A stretch of DNA of 64,000 nucleotides from Costus lasius (taxonomy: Eukaryota > Streptophyta > Magnoliopsida > Zingiberales > Costaceae). The first letter of the stretch is position 1; every line of letters begins with the position of its first letter. A program made the position numbers and the translations under genes. The stretch is taken from assembly GCA_027563935.2 (NCBI GenBank), contig JANVAS020000239.1:3224001-3288000 (forward strand), read 5' to 3'. The notes below the pieces were generated by a model. That model was not told the origin of the DNA, did no database searches, and saw only the letters and a program-made list of their open reading frames with translations. Shown one piece after another: positions 45,593 to 56,278 of this stretch.

Positions 45593-47396
45593 ATTGGTAT
45601 CAGAGCAAAGTTTATATGCATGTTTGTATGATTGCTTAACTTTAGTGATCCATGTTTGCGCAACACCTTAGATCTAAACTACATGCGAAAGTTATTCATG
45701 AGAAAATTACATGATGTATGATTTTTATCATTAGCGCATGTATCTAGTTGGCGCATCTATTTAGTTTTTCTCAAAAACTTCTTTACTTGCGTGACTCACC
45801 TTAGATCTAAGTGGCGCCTACTATAAGTCCTTAGACGGGTTAGTAGGGTTGAAGTCATCTCTAGTTAAGATCCAACTAGTCTGATCAGACCATCTGATAG
45901 CCTAGATGGGTCGACCAGATGGCACCTATGCGCAAGCATGTGGTGGCTATAGGTCGACTGCATCACAGGCGTGTAGCGAGGTCTGGTTGAGACAACCAGT
46001 GAACACGCATGAGTTAGGCCCGGGGTCACACCCGCTTGCCAAAACTCATGTAGATTGTTCAGCCCTAGCGCATGCATAGTTGACCACTAGGTCGACTCAA
46101 GTTAGTTAGGACTTGGTGCATGCAAGGGCAGTGGATCTGACTAGGTCTGATGAGTGGATCCCTATTAATGGACCGTTGTAAGGTAGTAGGGCACATAAGG
46201 AAAATAAAATTGATGCCAATGGGTTTTTCGAAAATTTTATTTTCATGAATGGATCACATGTTGATTGTAAGCATATGCTTGTTTATTTAATCTTATGTGG
46301 GACGCCTAATTAATGTGTGCTGTGCTGGGGCCTGCTAGCCTGGTTAAATTTTGTAAATTAATTTTTATTGTGATCTGCGCATCACATTTTATTTAATTTA
46401 TAAAGTGTAATTGACCTGCGAGTCAATCTTGTCTAGATAGATTAATTTGTAATTTAATCAGACAAGAGCACAGAGCACACTTGGCAGAGGCGCATGCAGC
46501 AGTGGCCTGACCAGGTGGGAGCTCCAGGGTTCGACTCTGGGACAGGCGCATTTTCCCTGGTGGGCGCACCTGAGCTGCAGTGGGCGCTTGGGCCCGGGTT
46601 GGGCCAGATGAGAAGCAAAAGCCCCATGAAGAAAAGCAAGTGAAGACATAAGTTGGGTTAAGGTCTAACTTAGGCTTAATAGGCTTTTACCACATAAGAT
46701 CAGCATGCTTTCTATTTATTGTTTAATAATTAGAATTGCATGAGTTATTTATCTTCTGCTATAGCCATAGGATTTGCCTAATAGTAAGAAGATAAAAGAC
46801 CGTTAAAATCCAACGCTAAAATATCAAGCTCGAAAGCCTTCTGACGCGAAACCTCACTGTTCTGACTATCGTTGGAGTCGTGTTGTACCCACTCAGTGGG
46901 CACGTCCATCTATCTTCAGACGGTGCGGGATTACACCTGCGTGTTACAGAGAAGGGATTTATCGCTTCTCGTTGCTCAGCATAGCACGTGGTGGTCCAGG
47001 GAGTAGGTCAGGTCCGCTTGACCATGTAGGCTACATATGGGGCATATGTTAGCTATATGGAGGCAGCCATCTGAGGGATCAGAGACTGTGTTGTACCAAC
47101 TCAGTTGGCACAGTCTGCTGGATTGCCCAGATGAAGGGGAATCGCACGGGTTGGCGATTGGCTGGAGTAGCCTACCAGAAACTAGTGCTTGTACTCTCTG
47201 TGCAACTTATCTCGCCTGAGCGGGACGCAGAGACCAAGTATGAAATCCGGATCCCATCTCACTAAAAGAGTGTTACTCTTTCGGACTGTTTTAATGGATT
47301 TTTCAGTTAGAAAAAATAGTGAGAAAAAGAATCATTCTTAAGTCCTGATTGATTCTTAACATTGATACTGACCTTGCTGTTCTTGCATTGTTGTAG
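45593..47396 (+). other. RE7 primer site and leader
   Basis: The primer site TGGTATCAGAGC (45595-45606) is perfect. The 1.8 kb leader has no recognisable gene, only short upstream frames. It ends with TACTGAC and TTGTTGTAG before ATACCTGCAGC. Confidence 0.75.
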
Positions 47397-48170
47397 ATAC
47401 CTGCAGCATCGAACACCATGAACTTCAATGTGCGATCCCTACTGGAAAGGGAGAAGTTTGCTGGGCCAAACTTCTCAGACTGGTACGGACACCTTAAGAT
47501 TGTTCTTAAGGCAGAGAGGAAACTGTATGTCCTCGAGACGGCGATACCGCCTCAACCCACTCCGAACGCCGCAAGGGCGGTTCGGGAAGCCTATGAAAAG
47601 CATGTCAATGATAGCATTGATGTCGCTTGCCTGATGCTAGCGTCTATGATGCCACCGCTGCAGCGTCAGCATGAGGATATGTCTGCTATAGAAATTATAG
47701 CAAACCTCAAGATGCTGTATGCTGCACAGGCGAGGACTGAGCGCTACAATTTGACTAAGCTGTTCTTTCAGAGCAAACTGGCTGAAGGGAGTCCAGTAGG
47801 AGCTCATGTGCTCAAGATGATTGGGCACAAGGAGGCTCTAGAGAAACTGGAACACACCATCAATCAGGAGCTTGCTGTAGATATTATTCTGCAGTCTCTA
47901 CCGCCTTCTTTCGATGCGTTCATTATTAACTTTAATATGAACAAAATCGATTGTACCCCGGCAGAGTTGCTGAATATGCTCTTGACTACTGAGGAGACTC
48001 TGAAGGGAAAGCCTTCAACCTCTGTCTTAATGGTTCCTTCAAGGAACAAGAAGAAGGGGAAGAAGGGCAAAGCCCCAGTCAAGAACTACAATAAGGCTCT
48101 GAAACAGAAGGTTAAGCGGTCGAAGGAGTACAGATGTTTCCACTGTGGCCAGCTGGGTCACTGGAAAAGG
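47397..48170 (+). pseudogene. gag: RE7 gag with a one-base deletion in the zinc knuckle
   Basis: The frame is open from the acceptor and the internal ATG at 47418 (MNFNVRSLLE). The capsid-type region of about 235 residues matches RE4 closely. In the zinc knuckle the run of five A in RE4 (CTGGAAAAAGGAC) is four A here. This deletion near 48166 shifts the frame after CFHCGQLGHWK. The last Cys of the knuckle and everything after it are read in another frame, so Gag would end in an unrelated tail at 48242. The deletion would separate Gag from Pol in this copy. Confidence 0.9.
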
Positions 48171-49693
48171 ACTGTAAAGCGCTCCAAGGAGACAAGAACT
48201 ACAACAAGGAAGCATCGCTTCTGGCTCAGGTATTTTATGTGACTGAGATCATGTTTTCTTCTTCTATTTCATGGGTGTTAGAGACTGCATGTGGAGTTCA
48301 CATTTGTTCAAATGTACAGGAACTCAAGAGAAGAAGACAGGTGGGACAGCATGAGGTGGACCTACGAGTTGGAAACGGGGCACGGGTTGCTGCTGTTGCT
48401 GTAGGAGAATATTACATCTCATTACCATATGGACTTGTATTAGAATTAAACAATTGTTATTTTGTTCCTAGCATTACCAAGAATATTATCTCTATTCCTG
48501 CTCTTGTCAGGAAAGGGTTTTCCTTTGAATGCAATATTTCAAAGTGTGTTTTATCTTTTGATAATATTGTTTATGCTACTGGTTCAATTAGCAATGGGTT
48601 ATTCATGTTGGACATGGAATGTTCTATACAAAACATTGATAATAAGAAGGCCAAATATGCTGATGACAGCACCTTGCTATGGCATAGTCGTTTAGGCCAT
48701 ATTAACAAGAAGCGCATTAAGCGGTTGCATGATCATGGACTACTGGGATCATTCTCCTATGAGGAGATTGATACATGCAAAGCTTGTTTAATAGGCAAAA
48801 TGACGAAGTCTCCTTTTCCTAATAAAGGTCAAAGGGCTTCAGGTTTACTTGACCTTATACACAGTGATGTGTGTGGGCCATTTGGTAAACATGCCAGAGG
48901 TGGCTATCAATACTTCATTACCTTTACTGATGATTTCAGTAGATATGGGTATGTCTATTTAATGAGACATAAAAGTGAATCTTTTGACAAGTTCAAAGAG
49001 TTCAAGAATGAAGTACAGAATCAGCTAGGCCGAAATATCAAGGCACTTCGTTCTGATCGAGGTGGAGAATACCTAAGTCATGCGTTTACTGACTATCTGA
49101 AGGAGTGTGGGATTATCTCACAGCTCACTCCGCCAGGAACACCGCAATGGAATGGTGTGTCCGAGAGGAGAAATAGAACGTTACTTGATATGGTTCGTTC
49201 TATGATGAGTCAGGCTACTCTACCTTACTCCTTTTGGGGATTTGCACTGGAAACAGCTGCAAAGGTACTAAACCGAGTGCCATCCAAGGCAGTTTCAAAG
49301 ACCGCATATGAGTTATGGTATGGGAAACAGCCGAGCTTGACATTTATCAGGATCTGGGGCTGCGAGGCTTATGTCAAAAAGCTCGCCTCTGGGAAACTAG
49401 AGAGCAGATCTGACAAATGTATCTTTGTCGGTTACCCTAAGGAAACTAAGGGTTATTATTTCTACGATCCCAAAGAGAACAAGGTATTTGTTGCTCGGAC
49501 GGCCATTTTTCTTGAGAAGGAGTTTCTTCTGCAAGAGGCCAGTGGGAGAGAAATACAGCTGGATGAGAATCCAGAGGAAGGACAAAGTAGTCAAGCACAG
49601 TTGGATGAGCCTGAGCAGGTAGAACAGGTTACTGAATAATCTGAGGCTCAGATATCACGGGAACCGCGAAGATCGGGAAGGATCCGTCGATAG
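48171..49693 (+). pseudogene. pol: RE7 protease-integrase
   Basis: After the gag deletion the homologous frame starts with DCKALQGDK. Protease reads VLETACGVHIC: the catalytic Asp of VLDTACG is Glu here, so it is probably inactive. Integrase keeps the HHCC finger (HSRLGH ... CKAC), HSDVCGPF, RSDRGGEY and the Glu in NGVSERRN. The linker has TAA at 49637-49639 (CAA in the relatives) and TAG at 49691-49693, at the same codon as the RE4 TAG. A small insertion near 48200 (NYNKEA) is specific to this copy. Confidence 0.88.
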
Positions 49694-51307
49694 CCTGAGC
49701 GCTATGACGGAGTCTACATCATTAATAATGATGAACCCCTCACTTATGCGGATGCGGTCAGTGGACCGGACTCAGCTAGATGGCTTGAAGCTATGCGAGC
49801 CGAAATGGACTCCATGTCAGATAACCAAGTTTGGGATTTGGTTGATCCGCCTCCGGGAGTTATCCCTATAGGCTGTAAATGGATCTTCAAGAAGAAGATT
49901 GACATGGATGGTAACGTGGTTACCTATAAAGGCAGGCTAGTTGCGAAAGGTTTCAAACAAATCTACGGGATAGATTATGATGAAACTTTCTCACCTGTAG
50001 CTATGTTTAAGTCTATTCGGATTCTTCTCGCGATAGCTGCATATTATGATTATGAGATCTGGCAAAAGGATGTGAAGACTGCTTTCCTTAATGGAAATTT
50101 GCAGGAGGATGTGTATATGACACAACCTGAAGGTTTCACAAATCCATCAGATCGTCATAAAATATGCAAGTTAAAGAAGTCCATTTATGGACTTAAACAA
50201 GCATCAAGAAGCTGGAATATTCGTTTTGATGAATCAATCAGTGAATTTGGTTTCATCAAGAATGAAGATGACCCGTGTGTATATAAGAGGTTTAGTAGGA
50301 GCGTAATTACTTTCCTAGTCCTCTACGTCGATGATATCTTAATCATTGGAAATGATATTCCTGAACTGCATGCTGTTAAGGCATGGTTAAGGAAATGTTT
50401 CCAGATGAAAGATTTAGGATAAGCAGCCTATGTATTAGGTGTGAAGATGTACAGGGATAGATCTAAGAGGCTTCTCGGGCTGTGCCAGAGTACTTACATC
50501 GATAAAGTCCTGGAGAGATTTCATTTAGAGAATTCTAAAAGAGGATATCTTCCAGTCAGACATGGTCTGAATCTTTCGAAGAGTCAGTGTCCACAAACAC
50601 AGACTGAGAAAGATGAAATGGACAATACGCCTTATGCTTCGGCTATTGGGTCCATTATGTATGCGATGTTGTGTACTCGCCCAGACGTAGCTTATGGGTT
50701 AAGCGTGACCAGTCGATTCCAAAGTAATCCAGGTCAGGCGCACTGGATTGCAGTCAAGAACATCTTAAAATATCTTCGGAGGACCAAAGATATGTTCTTG
50801 ATATATGGTGGTCAGGAAGAATTCAGTATTGAAGGATATACTGACGCTTCGTTCCAATCGGACCAGGATGATTTCCGATCGCAATCAGGCTATGTTTTTA
50901 GCTTGAATGGAGGAGCAGTGGTGTGGAAGAGTTTCAAACAGTCTATCCTTGCTGATTCCACAATTGAAGCCGAGTATGTTGCAGCCTCAGAAGCATCCAA
51001 GGAGGCAGTGTGGATTGGTAAGTTCGTGAGAGAACTTGGTGTTGTTCCTTCGAGTGCAGATCCTTTGGTTATCTTCTGTGATAACACTGGAGCAATCGCA
51101 CAAGCAAAGGAACCACGGTCGCACCAGAAGTCCAAGCACATACAGAGACGGTTTCACTTGATCCGGGAGATCACTGATCGTGGCGAGATCAAAGTCTGCA
51201 AGGTTCATACAGATGACAATCTGGCAGACCCGCTTACCAAGCCTCTGGCGCAGCAGAAGCATGAGAAGCACTGTAATAATATGGGTTTGAGATTTCTCAA
51301 CCATTAG
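49694..51307 (+). pseudogene. pol: RE7 RT-RNase H with one internal stop
   Basis: In the integrase frame it continues PERYDGVYIIN and the RT core with WIFKKKIDMDG, YGLKQASR and YVDD. TAA at 50420-50422 replaces the GAA of the relatives (KDLG*AAYVLGV). The remaining 288 codons carry the RT thumb and RNase H (TDASFQSD, DSTIEAEY), ending in DDNLADPLTKPL and a normal TAG at 51305-51307. QKDVKTAF replaces QMDVKTAF. All domains are present but no continuous product is possible. Confidence 0.88.
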
Positions 51308-51327
51308 ATTAAGTGCAAGTGGGAGAT

Positions 51328-53014
51328 TGTTGGGGTATGCCCTTAAGGCTAATGTTTGAGGCCTTGGGATTGTAACAGTATCATGTATAAACTCTTATGT
51401 TTATAAAGGCAATAGTTGTTATTCAGTTTGTTACATTGTCTGCTGCAATACATGTGCTTCTGAATAATGTCTCAAAGCTGTTCAGCTAGGCTGACATGCA
51501 CTTTTGTCCTTAGTCGAGATATCTTGGTGAACATGAGACAGCCTTGATATGATTGAGACTAATATGTATTCTAATCTTATAGGATGCTTTGAGCATGAAA
51601 TAAGATGTAGACTCATGGGTACATTGGATGTACTGGACAGACCCTACTAGGATATTCAATTGCTTGTCACAATGTGAATAATCCTTGATTGCAACAAGTG
51701 GCACATGTCCTTTGACTTGAGATCACTTGTGTTTCTAAATGATGATTGTCATTGTTTTGAGGTAGTTCAATATCATTTGAAACATAATGATTATAGACTA
51801 TCTTGGATGATGATCATGAGTCATGATAGGGCACTAGTGATAGACAAAGGATTGCCATCTCCTTGATTGGAGTGTGATGTTCAAAAGGGGGCCCCCCTGG
51901 ATGAGATGATTGAGAAAGTGTATGGCCATACCCAGGTGACTGTGTTCATCTGATCTAATCATGCTCATCATATTGGAGCTACAGGCTTGACACGCTTGTC
52001 CAATAAGAACATCCAGTGGCAAAGGAATCATGTATGCCTGGTGAAGTGGATTCACACTTGTGCTATGGTTTGGGTGTAGTCTTGGAAGACTCTTTCTTTT
52101 ATATCGGGAGACAGTGATGTGTTGCTAGATACCCCTCACTGATCGTGATGACGTAAGTTATCGTTACCGACATTTAAAGGAAACCCTCAGGGTCGCACAA
52201 TTTGATGATATGGCTTACTTAAGTCAGATCGTGTGGACTGAATTGTTGAGGTTCAATTTAAAGGGATTTAATCTCTGATTGTGAGTGAGATCTGGTCTGA
52301 TCATGTTTGATTGATTAGGGCTTGAGATCGGTAAGCTTCGATTGAGAGAATGGATGCTAGATCGGTGAGATCAGGAGCATCAAGAGATCAACGGTCAGAT
52401 CAAGAACCTTAGGGTTTAATATGATCTGGACTAATGGCTTGCGTTAATTGGTCTTTGAACCAAACCAAAATTGAACCAGCTCATCATGTGAGCGCACGGT
52501 TCAAGTTAAGAGAAATATGCGATTGGGAAAAACCCTTGATCGCATGTTGAGGAGTGGCTTTCTATTTTTAGAAAGCATGATCACATACGTGACCATGCCT
52601 CACCTCTTCACGCCTATTGTTGTCGCCCCTCTCTTCTCGTGTGTTTGCTTGGGGGCATTCTCGTGGAAGAGGCTTTGACGACAAGGAAGAATCGCCAAGT
52701 GTGGATCTCATCTTCTTCATCCCTTCTCACACGACAAGGTCACTTGGAGAACCTTGCTAGCACAAGGAGCGTCCAAGGAGCAAGCCATCGATCATCTTGT
52801 GTGTGGCGCTTTGGAGGAGAACCCCATTGTTCTCTCTTCTTCCTAGACACCATCTAAGCGATGGCCATGGTATGAGTCGCTACCATTCTATTTTGGTTAA
52901 TTTATAAAGTTGATCATATATCATGCATTCGATCCCTAGAAACCCCTTCCGCTGCATGTAAACCTCCATATGCGCCTATTAGGGTTTCGCTTCCCCCTTG
53001 TTAGGGGACTTTCA
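51328..53014 (+). repeat. RE7 3' LTR
   Basis: 1687 bp, the same length as the chimeric LTR. It differs clearly from that LTR before position 44643 and only at scattered sites after 44668. The MEF2-like CTATTTTTAG is at 52562-52571 in the inverted repeat GCTTTCT...AGAAAGC, and the start exon ATGGCCATG is at 52861. It ends in ACTTTCA and is followed by TCACG of the RE5 LTR. Confidence 0.93.
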
Positions 53015-53407
53015 TCACGTTCGAGAGCATTGCTCTATTCTCGCTCGCCTCTTCCTCTCGTCGCCTCTCTCTCGTGTGGTGAGTCTCCACGCAAAGGAGA
53101 AGAGAAGAAAGCCAAGAGACATCTCTCATCTCCTTCACGAAGGGAAACCTTGAAGCTTTGCTAGCACAAAGACGCCAAGGGAGTAGTCATCTTCATCTTG
53201 TGTGCGTCACCTTTGGAGGAGAGCCGCTCGCCCTCTTGCTTCCAAGTCGCCATCCAAGCAATGGCAATGGTATGATCCCCTTCTTGATCTATACAAGACT
53301 TAAGTTGATCTATGTTCATACATGCGATCCTAGGAAACCCTAGATTCCGCCCATGCAAGTTTTTATATGCGCATGCTTTAGGGTTTCGCCCCCTTAGAGA
53401 ACTTTCA
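53015..53407 (+). repeat. Remaining end of the RE5 3' LTR
   Basis: 393 bp starting TCACGTTCGAG match 22945-23337 of the RE5 5' LTR, with the same length and no difference that I noticed. The front 1273 bases were lost. It keeps the start exon ATGGCAATG (53261) and ends ACTTTCA, followed by GTCTT. Confidence 0.93.
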
Positions 53408-53412
53408 GTCTT
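53408..53412. repeat. RE5 target-site duplication, right copy (GTCTT)
   Basis: It matches GTCTT at 21667-21671 just before the RE5 5' LTR. The pair proves that all the DNA between entered or changed inside RE5. Confidence 0.88.
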
Positions 53413-53665
53413 AACTAAGAGGAATTGTGCACGGCACAATTGGCCAGCATGCCTACCTAAGGAAGCATGAGACACTCTGTGCATCCCAACTCACCCTCGT
53501 GAGTCGCAGAGACCTCATGTGAAATTAGGATCCTACTCACCTCTTTCCATGTTGAGTATGAGAGTTCTCAACTTGTTTTGGAAGTAGTGGGAGCATGGCA
53601 TTTAATTTAAAGTCCTTGTTAAATGCTTTATCATAGTACTTATTTTACTTATTTGCTTCTTGTAG
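53413..53665 (+). other. RE3 leader, last part
   Basis: It continues the leader broken at 21671. It ends with TTTGCTTCTTGTAG directly followed by the RE3 gag ATG at 53666, a good 3' splice acceptor shape. The near-identical position of the acceptor relative to gag in RE3 and RE4-RE7 suggests a shared feature. Confidence 0.65.
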
Positions 53666-54217
53666 ATGGCATCTCCTGATCTAAGATTGAAACTTTATAA
53701 AAATAAATTGGATGGGACAAATTGGACAAATTGGCTCAAGATTTTGTCCAAGATACTGGAACAAGAGAATAAGGTGCATCTTCTTGAAAGACCACCATCC
53801 CAGCCTAGTGTGTATTTCACTACTGAGTGGGAGTGGAATGTCTATCTTGAACATTGTGAAGATAACGAACAGTACACTGCTCTTGTCTTAGAGTGCATGA
53901 CCCTAGAGGTCAAAGTTGAGTGTGATGAGATGGGGATTTATGATCTTATCATACATCTCAAAGGTCTCTTCACACCATGTTATATAGACAAAGATCAGGA
54001 GAGTTCTGTTGTATCTTCATACTGTATGCCTAAATCTGAGAATGACCATGGTTCTGTATCTTCGAAGCTAATACTTCGGAAGACTGGGAATGCATGGATA
54101 TTTCGAAGAGGATTAATGGCCAAGAAGAGCATGGCAAAGAAGAAGGGATGTGATCCATCCGCTTCAGGAATTGTGTTACCGAGGTCTTTATGTCTACTTC
54201 TTATTCATGGGTACTAG
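53666..54217 (+). pseudogene. gag: RE3 gag (diverged, decayed)
   Basis: A frame of 183 codons starts MASPDLRLKLYKNKLDGTNW, the usual beginning of a copia Gag (LDGTNWTNWLKIL). After about 110 residues the similarity to the RE4 family fades. Much of the central gag seems deleted, and no zinc knuckle is seen before a lysine-rich stretch (GLMAKKSMAKKKG). Protease begins in another frame at about 54200 (SWVLDTACKAHIC). Gag would form the particle shell. This copy is too short and shifted to work. Confidence 0.75.
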
Positions 54218-55914
54218 ATACCGCATGTAAGGCTCACATATGTTTTACATGTGCAGGAGCTCAAAAGAAGTAGGACCATGAGGCTTGGTGGGATCGACTC
54301 TCGGGTCAGGGACGGAGCATTGGATGCTGCTGTTGATATCATCTCACTACCTTGAAGACTTTATCTAGAACTTTGCTATCATGTATCAGCTTATGTATTA
54401 AAACATCATTCCTTTTGGAAAGGATTTCAGTTTGAAATAATAAATAATATTTTTCTTTAAAACTGAGATGTTCTATTGATGTGATACAGTTGATAATAGT
54501 TTGTGGCTCTATATGTAACACAATATCATATCCATTGATTCAATTAACATCCACTTATGGCATTGTCTCTTGAACCATAGAACAATGGTCACATCCAAAG
54601 GTCCATGGACTATTGGGATCATTATCCTTTTAGGATTATGATAAATGTGAGCCTAGTTCAAAGGAACAAAGTGACAGATGTTGCCTTCACCATAAAGGGT
54701 TGAAGGGTAAGTGGCTTGTTGGATCTATTACACAGCAATGTGTGTGGACCCATGTAAACAAGCACTAAGAGGTGTTATATGCTTCATCAGGTGTGGGTAT
54801 GCCTTATCCAACCTAAGAACTTTGGAGAAATCCAAGAAGTTCACAAATGAAGTATTGAGTCAAATTGGAGGATCTATTAAAGCACTTTGATTGGATCAAG
54901 GTGATTAGTAGAGAATTTGATGACTGTCCTAAGAAGTGTGGAGTTATCTCACAGCTTACTTAGTACGCCACTGTGTGAAGAATTTCAAAGAAAGAAAAAG
55001 GAACACATTGGATGTGGATTCCATCTTTGAATACTCATGCAAATATACTACTATGATGCCATGCAAACAGATGTACTGCCACTCCATAAGAAAGTGTCTA
55101 AGTTAGCTTTTGAGTTGTGAACTGCAAATATCCCATTTCTTCAATGGAATTGGGAATGTAATGTGTAGTGATTCAAAAGTATGTGTTTGTGGTGCACTGT
55201 AGAGTGCTAATTCTATCCCAAAGAGAATAAAAATATTTGTTGCTCAAACTGCTGTCTCTCTTGAGAAAGTATTTCTTTTAAAAGAAGCTAGTGGGAGTAG
55301 ATTTGATTGGGACAAGGTCCAGAATCAACCACAATATAATTAGACGCAGATGGAGAGAAAAATCTCACATACAGGTTGAAAGTCAACCTGAGGTTCAAGT
55401 AACACAGGAACCACATAAGTCTGGATCGATTCGATATGCTAGGCATGATGAATTTTTCATCAAGGATGAACCTAAGACTTATGAGGAAATGGAAGCAGTC
55501 AGTGGACCAGATTCCAAGAAATGGCTAAGGACCATGAGAACCATAATGGACTCCATGTCTGCTAATCAAGTATGAGACTTGGATGAGCTGCCAAAGGGGT
55601 AATTCCCACAGGCTGTAAATAAATCTTCTAGGAAGATAGACATGGAAGGTAACATTGTTACCTTGAAAGGCAAGTAGTGGGAGCATGTTTAAAAGAGCCT
55701 GTGTTTACAAGAAGATCAGTGGGAGCACCTTAATAGTATTTCTTGTTCTAGAAGATTGATGATATTCTCCTCACATGGAATGACATCTCAGCTCTTCACA
55801 TGGGGAAGAAAAGGCTTGAGATGTATTTCGAGAAGAATGATATAGGGAATGATGCCTACATCCTAGGCATGAGGATCTATAGATAGAGATCCAAGAAAGT
55901 CATTGCCCTTTCGC
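54218..55914 (+). pseudogene. pol: RE3 pol remnants (protease, integrase, part of RT)
   Basis: There are many stops and shifts, but family motifs remain in order. They are the protease end, an integrase finger remnant (LWHCLLNH, about 54558), LLHSNVCGP (54729, with Asn for the first catalytic Asp), degraded core sequence to 55100, and the linker and RT start (EAVSGPDSKKWLRTM, 55495). A gap follows near 55680 where the RT middle is missing, then VDDILL (55755) and AYILGMRIYR (55857). RNase H and the 3' LTR are absent. The end, near RSKKVIALS at about 55914, abuts RE2 gag DNA in the opposite orientation. Short frames within it should not be called as genes. Confidence 0.75.
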
Positions 55915-56013
55915 TATTTCTGTAATAGACATCCCAGAATAATCTTTATGCTCACCTTTTTGCATGTATACCTTACCTCTTTCAGAAGCCCATGAATTAT
56001 GATAAAAAGACAT
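55915..56013 (-). pseudogene. gag: RE2 gag, N-terminal start
   Basis: On the minus strand an ATG at 56013-56011 opens MSFYHNSWASERGKVYMQKG and runs about 33 codons before the RE3 junction near 55914. Its place, shortly after the tRNA-Asp primer site and leader, fits the start of gag. The C-terminal part with the zinc knuckle lies at 9128-7866. The middle of gag is not present in the window, so it was deleted together with the RE3 3' end. I do not recognise the N-terminal sequence itself. Confidence 0.6.
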
Positions 56014-56255
56014 TTTTTTTCTATCAAAAAGATAATCCAACACCAATCAAATAAAACCCCTTTTTTTTTCAGAATATCTAACAAAAATAGAAAATCTAAA
56101 ACACAAGTAAATTCACAAATTTCAGAAATTCTCAGTTCTGTCACAACTGTGAAAATCCAAAACCTGCAAAAAGAAAAAAAACAAAGTTAAATCTAAAACA
56201 AATAAAACTTAGTCTAGCAATAGTAGCAACTTTTTTTATATTAACATAACTAAGG
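56014..56255 (-). other. RE2 5' leader
   Basis: AT-rich leader between primer site and gag. On the minus strand it contains a T-rich tract followed by CTTTTTGCAGG (about 56176-56166), a good splice-acceptor shape, so RE2 may also have a leader intron. No reading frame is supported. Confidence 0.5.
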
Positions 56256-56272
56256 TCCCGGCAACGCCGCCA
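56256..56272 (-). other. RE2 primer-binding site (tRNA-Asp)
   Basis: Minus-strand TGGCGGCGTTGCCGGGA starts six bases after the 5' LTR. It is complementary to the 3' end of plant tRNA-Asp except for one substitution and one missing C. It fixes the orientation of RE2. Many plant Ty3 Tat/Athila-type and derived elements use this primer. Confidence 0.82.
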
Positions 56273-56278
56273 AAAACT

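Larger units (their letters stand above)
44643..53014 (+). mobile_element. RE7: copia element inside the RE5 3' LTR
   Basis: It keeps the back half of a 5' LTR (from the chimera), primer site, leader, gag, protease, integrase, RT, RNase H, purine tract and an intact 3' LTR (51328-53014). It is followed by TCACG and the remaining end of the RE5 3' LTR. The matching left TCACG was lost in the recombination. Its shared LTR halves differ at roughly 1% of sites by eye. The coding frame has a one-base deletion in gag and three stops. Confidence 0.9.
21672..53407 (+). mobile_element. RE5: copia element gutted by later events, in the RE3 leader
   Basis: The 5' LTR begins at 21672 after GTCTT, and an LTR end at 53407 is followed by GTCTT (53408-53412), so the outer boundaries survive 31.7 kb apart. 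Retained parts are the 5' LTR, leader, gag and start of protease (to 26095), and the last 393 bp of the 3' LTR (53015-53407), which matches 22945-23337 closely with no length difference. RE6 interrupted protease and RE7 interrupted the 3' LTR. Recombination between those two deleted everything of RE5 between them. Confidence 0.9.
9129..55914 (+). mobile_element. RE3: diverged copia element, 3'-truncated, inside RE2 gag
   Basis: The 5' LTR starts TGTTGGTGTTTATGCCC at 9129 and, after RE4 is removed, ends CCCTAACA at 20422 (about 2205 bp). A tRNA-Met-type primer site follows at 20424. Its leader is split by RE5 and resumes at 53413. Gag starts at 53666 and decayed pol fragments run to about 55914. 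There is no RNase H and no 3' LTR. The sequence passes straight into RE2 gag DNA. The bases before the LTR (GCAAC, 9124-9128) are not repeated at the right junction, so a deletion removed the RE3 3' end plus part of RE2 gag. It is a distant relative of the RE4-RE7 family. Confidence 0.82.

Noticed and set aside
43906..53014. A single complete element with two matching LTRs
   Set aside because: The front halves of the two LTRs differ clearly while the back halves match, and no target duplication pairs the two ends, so the left LTR is a recombinant.
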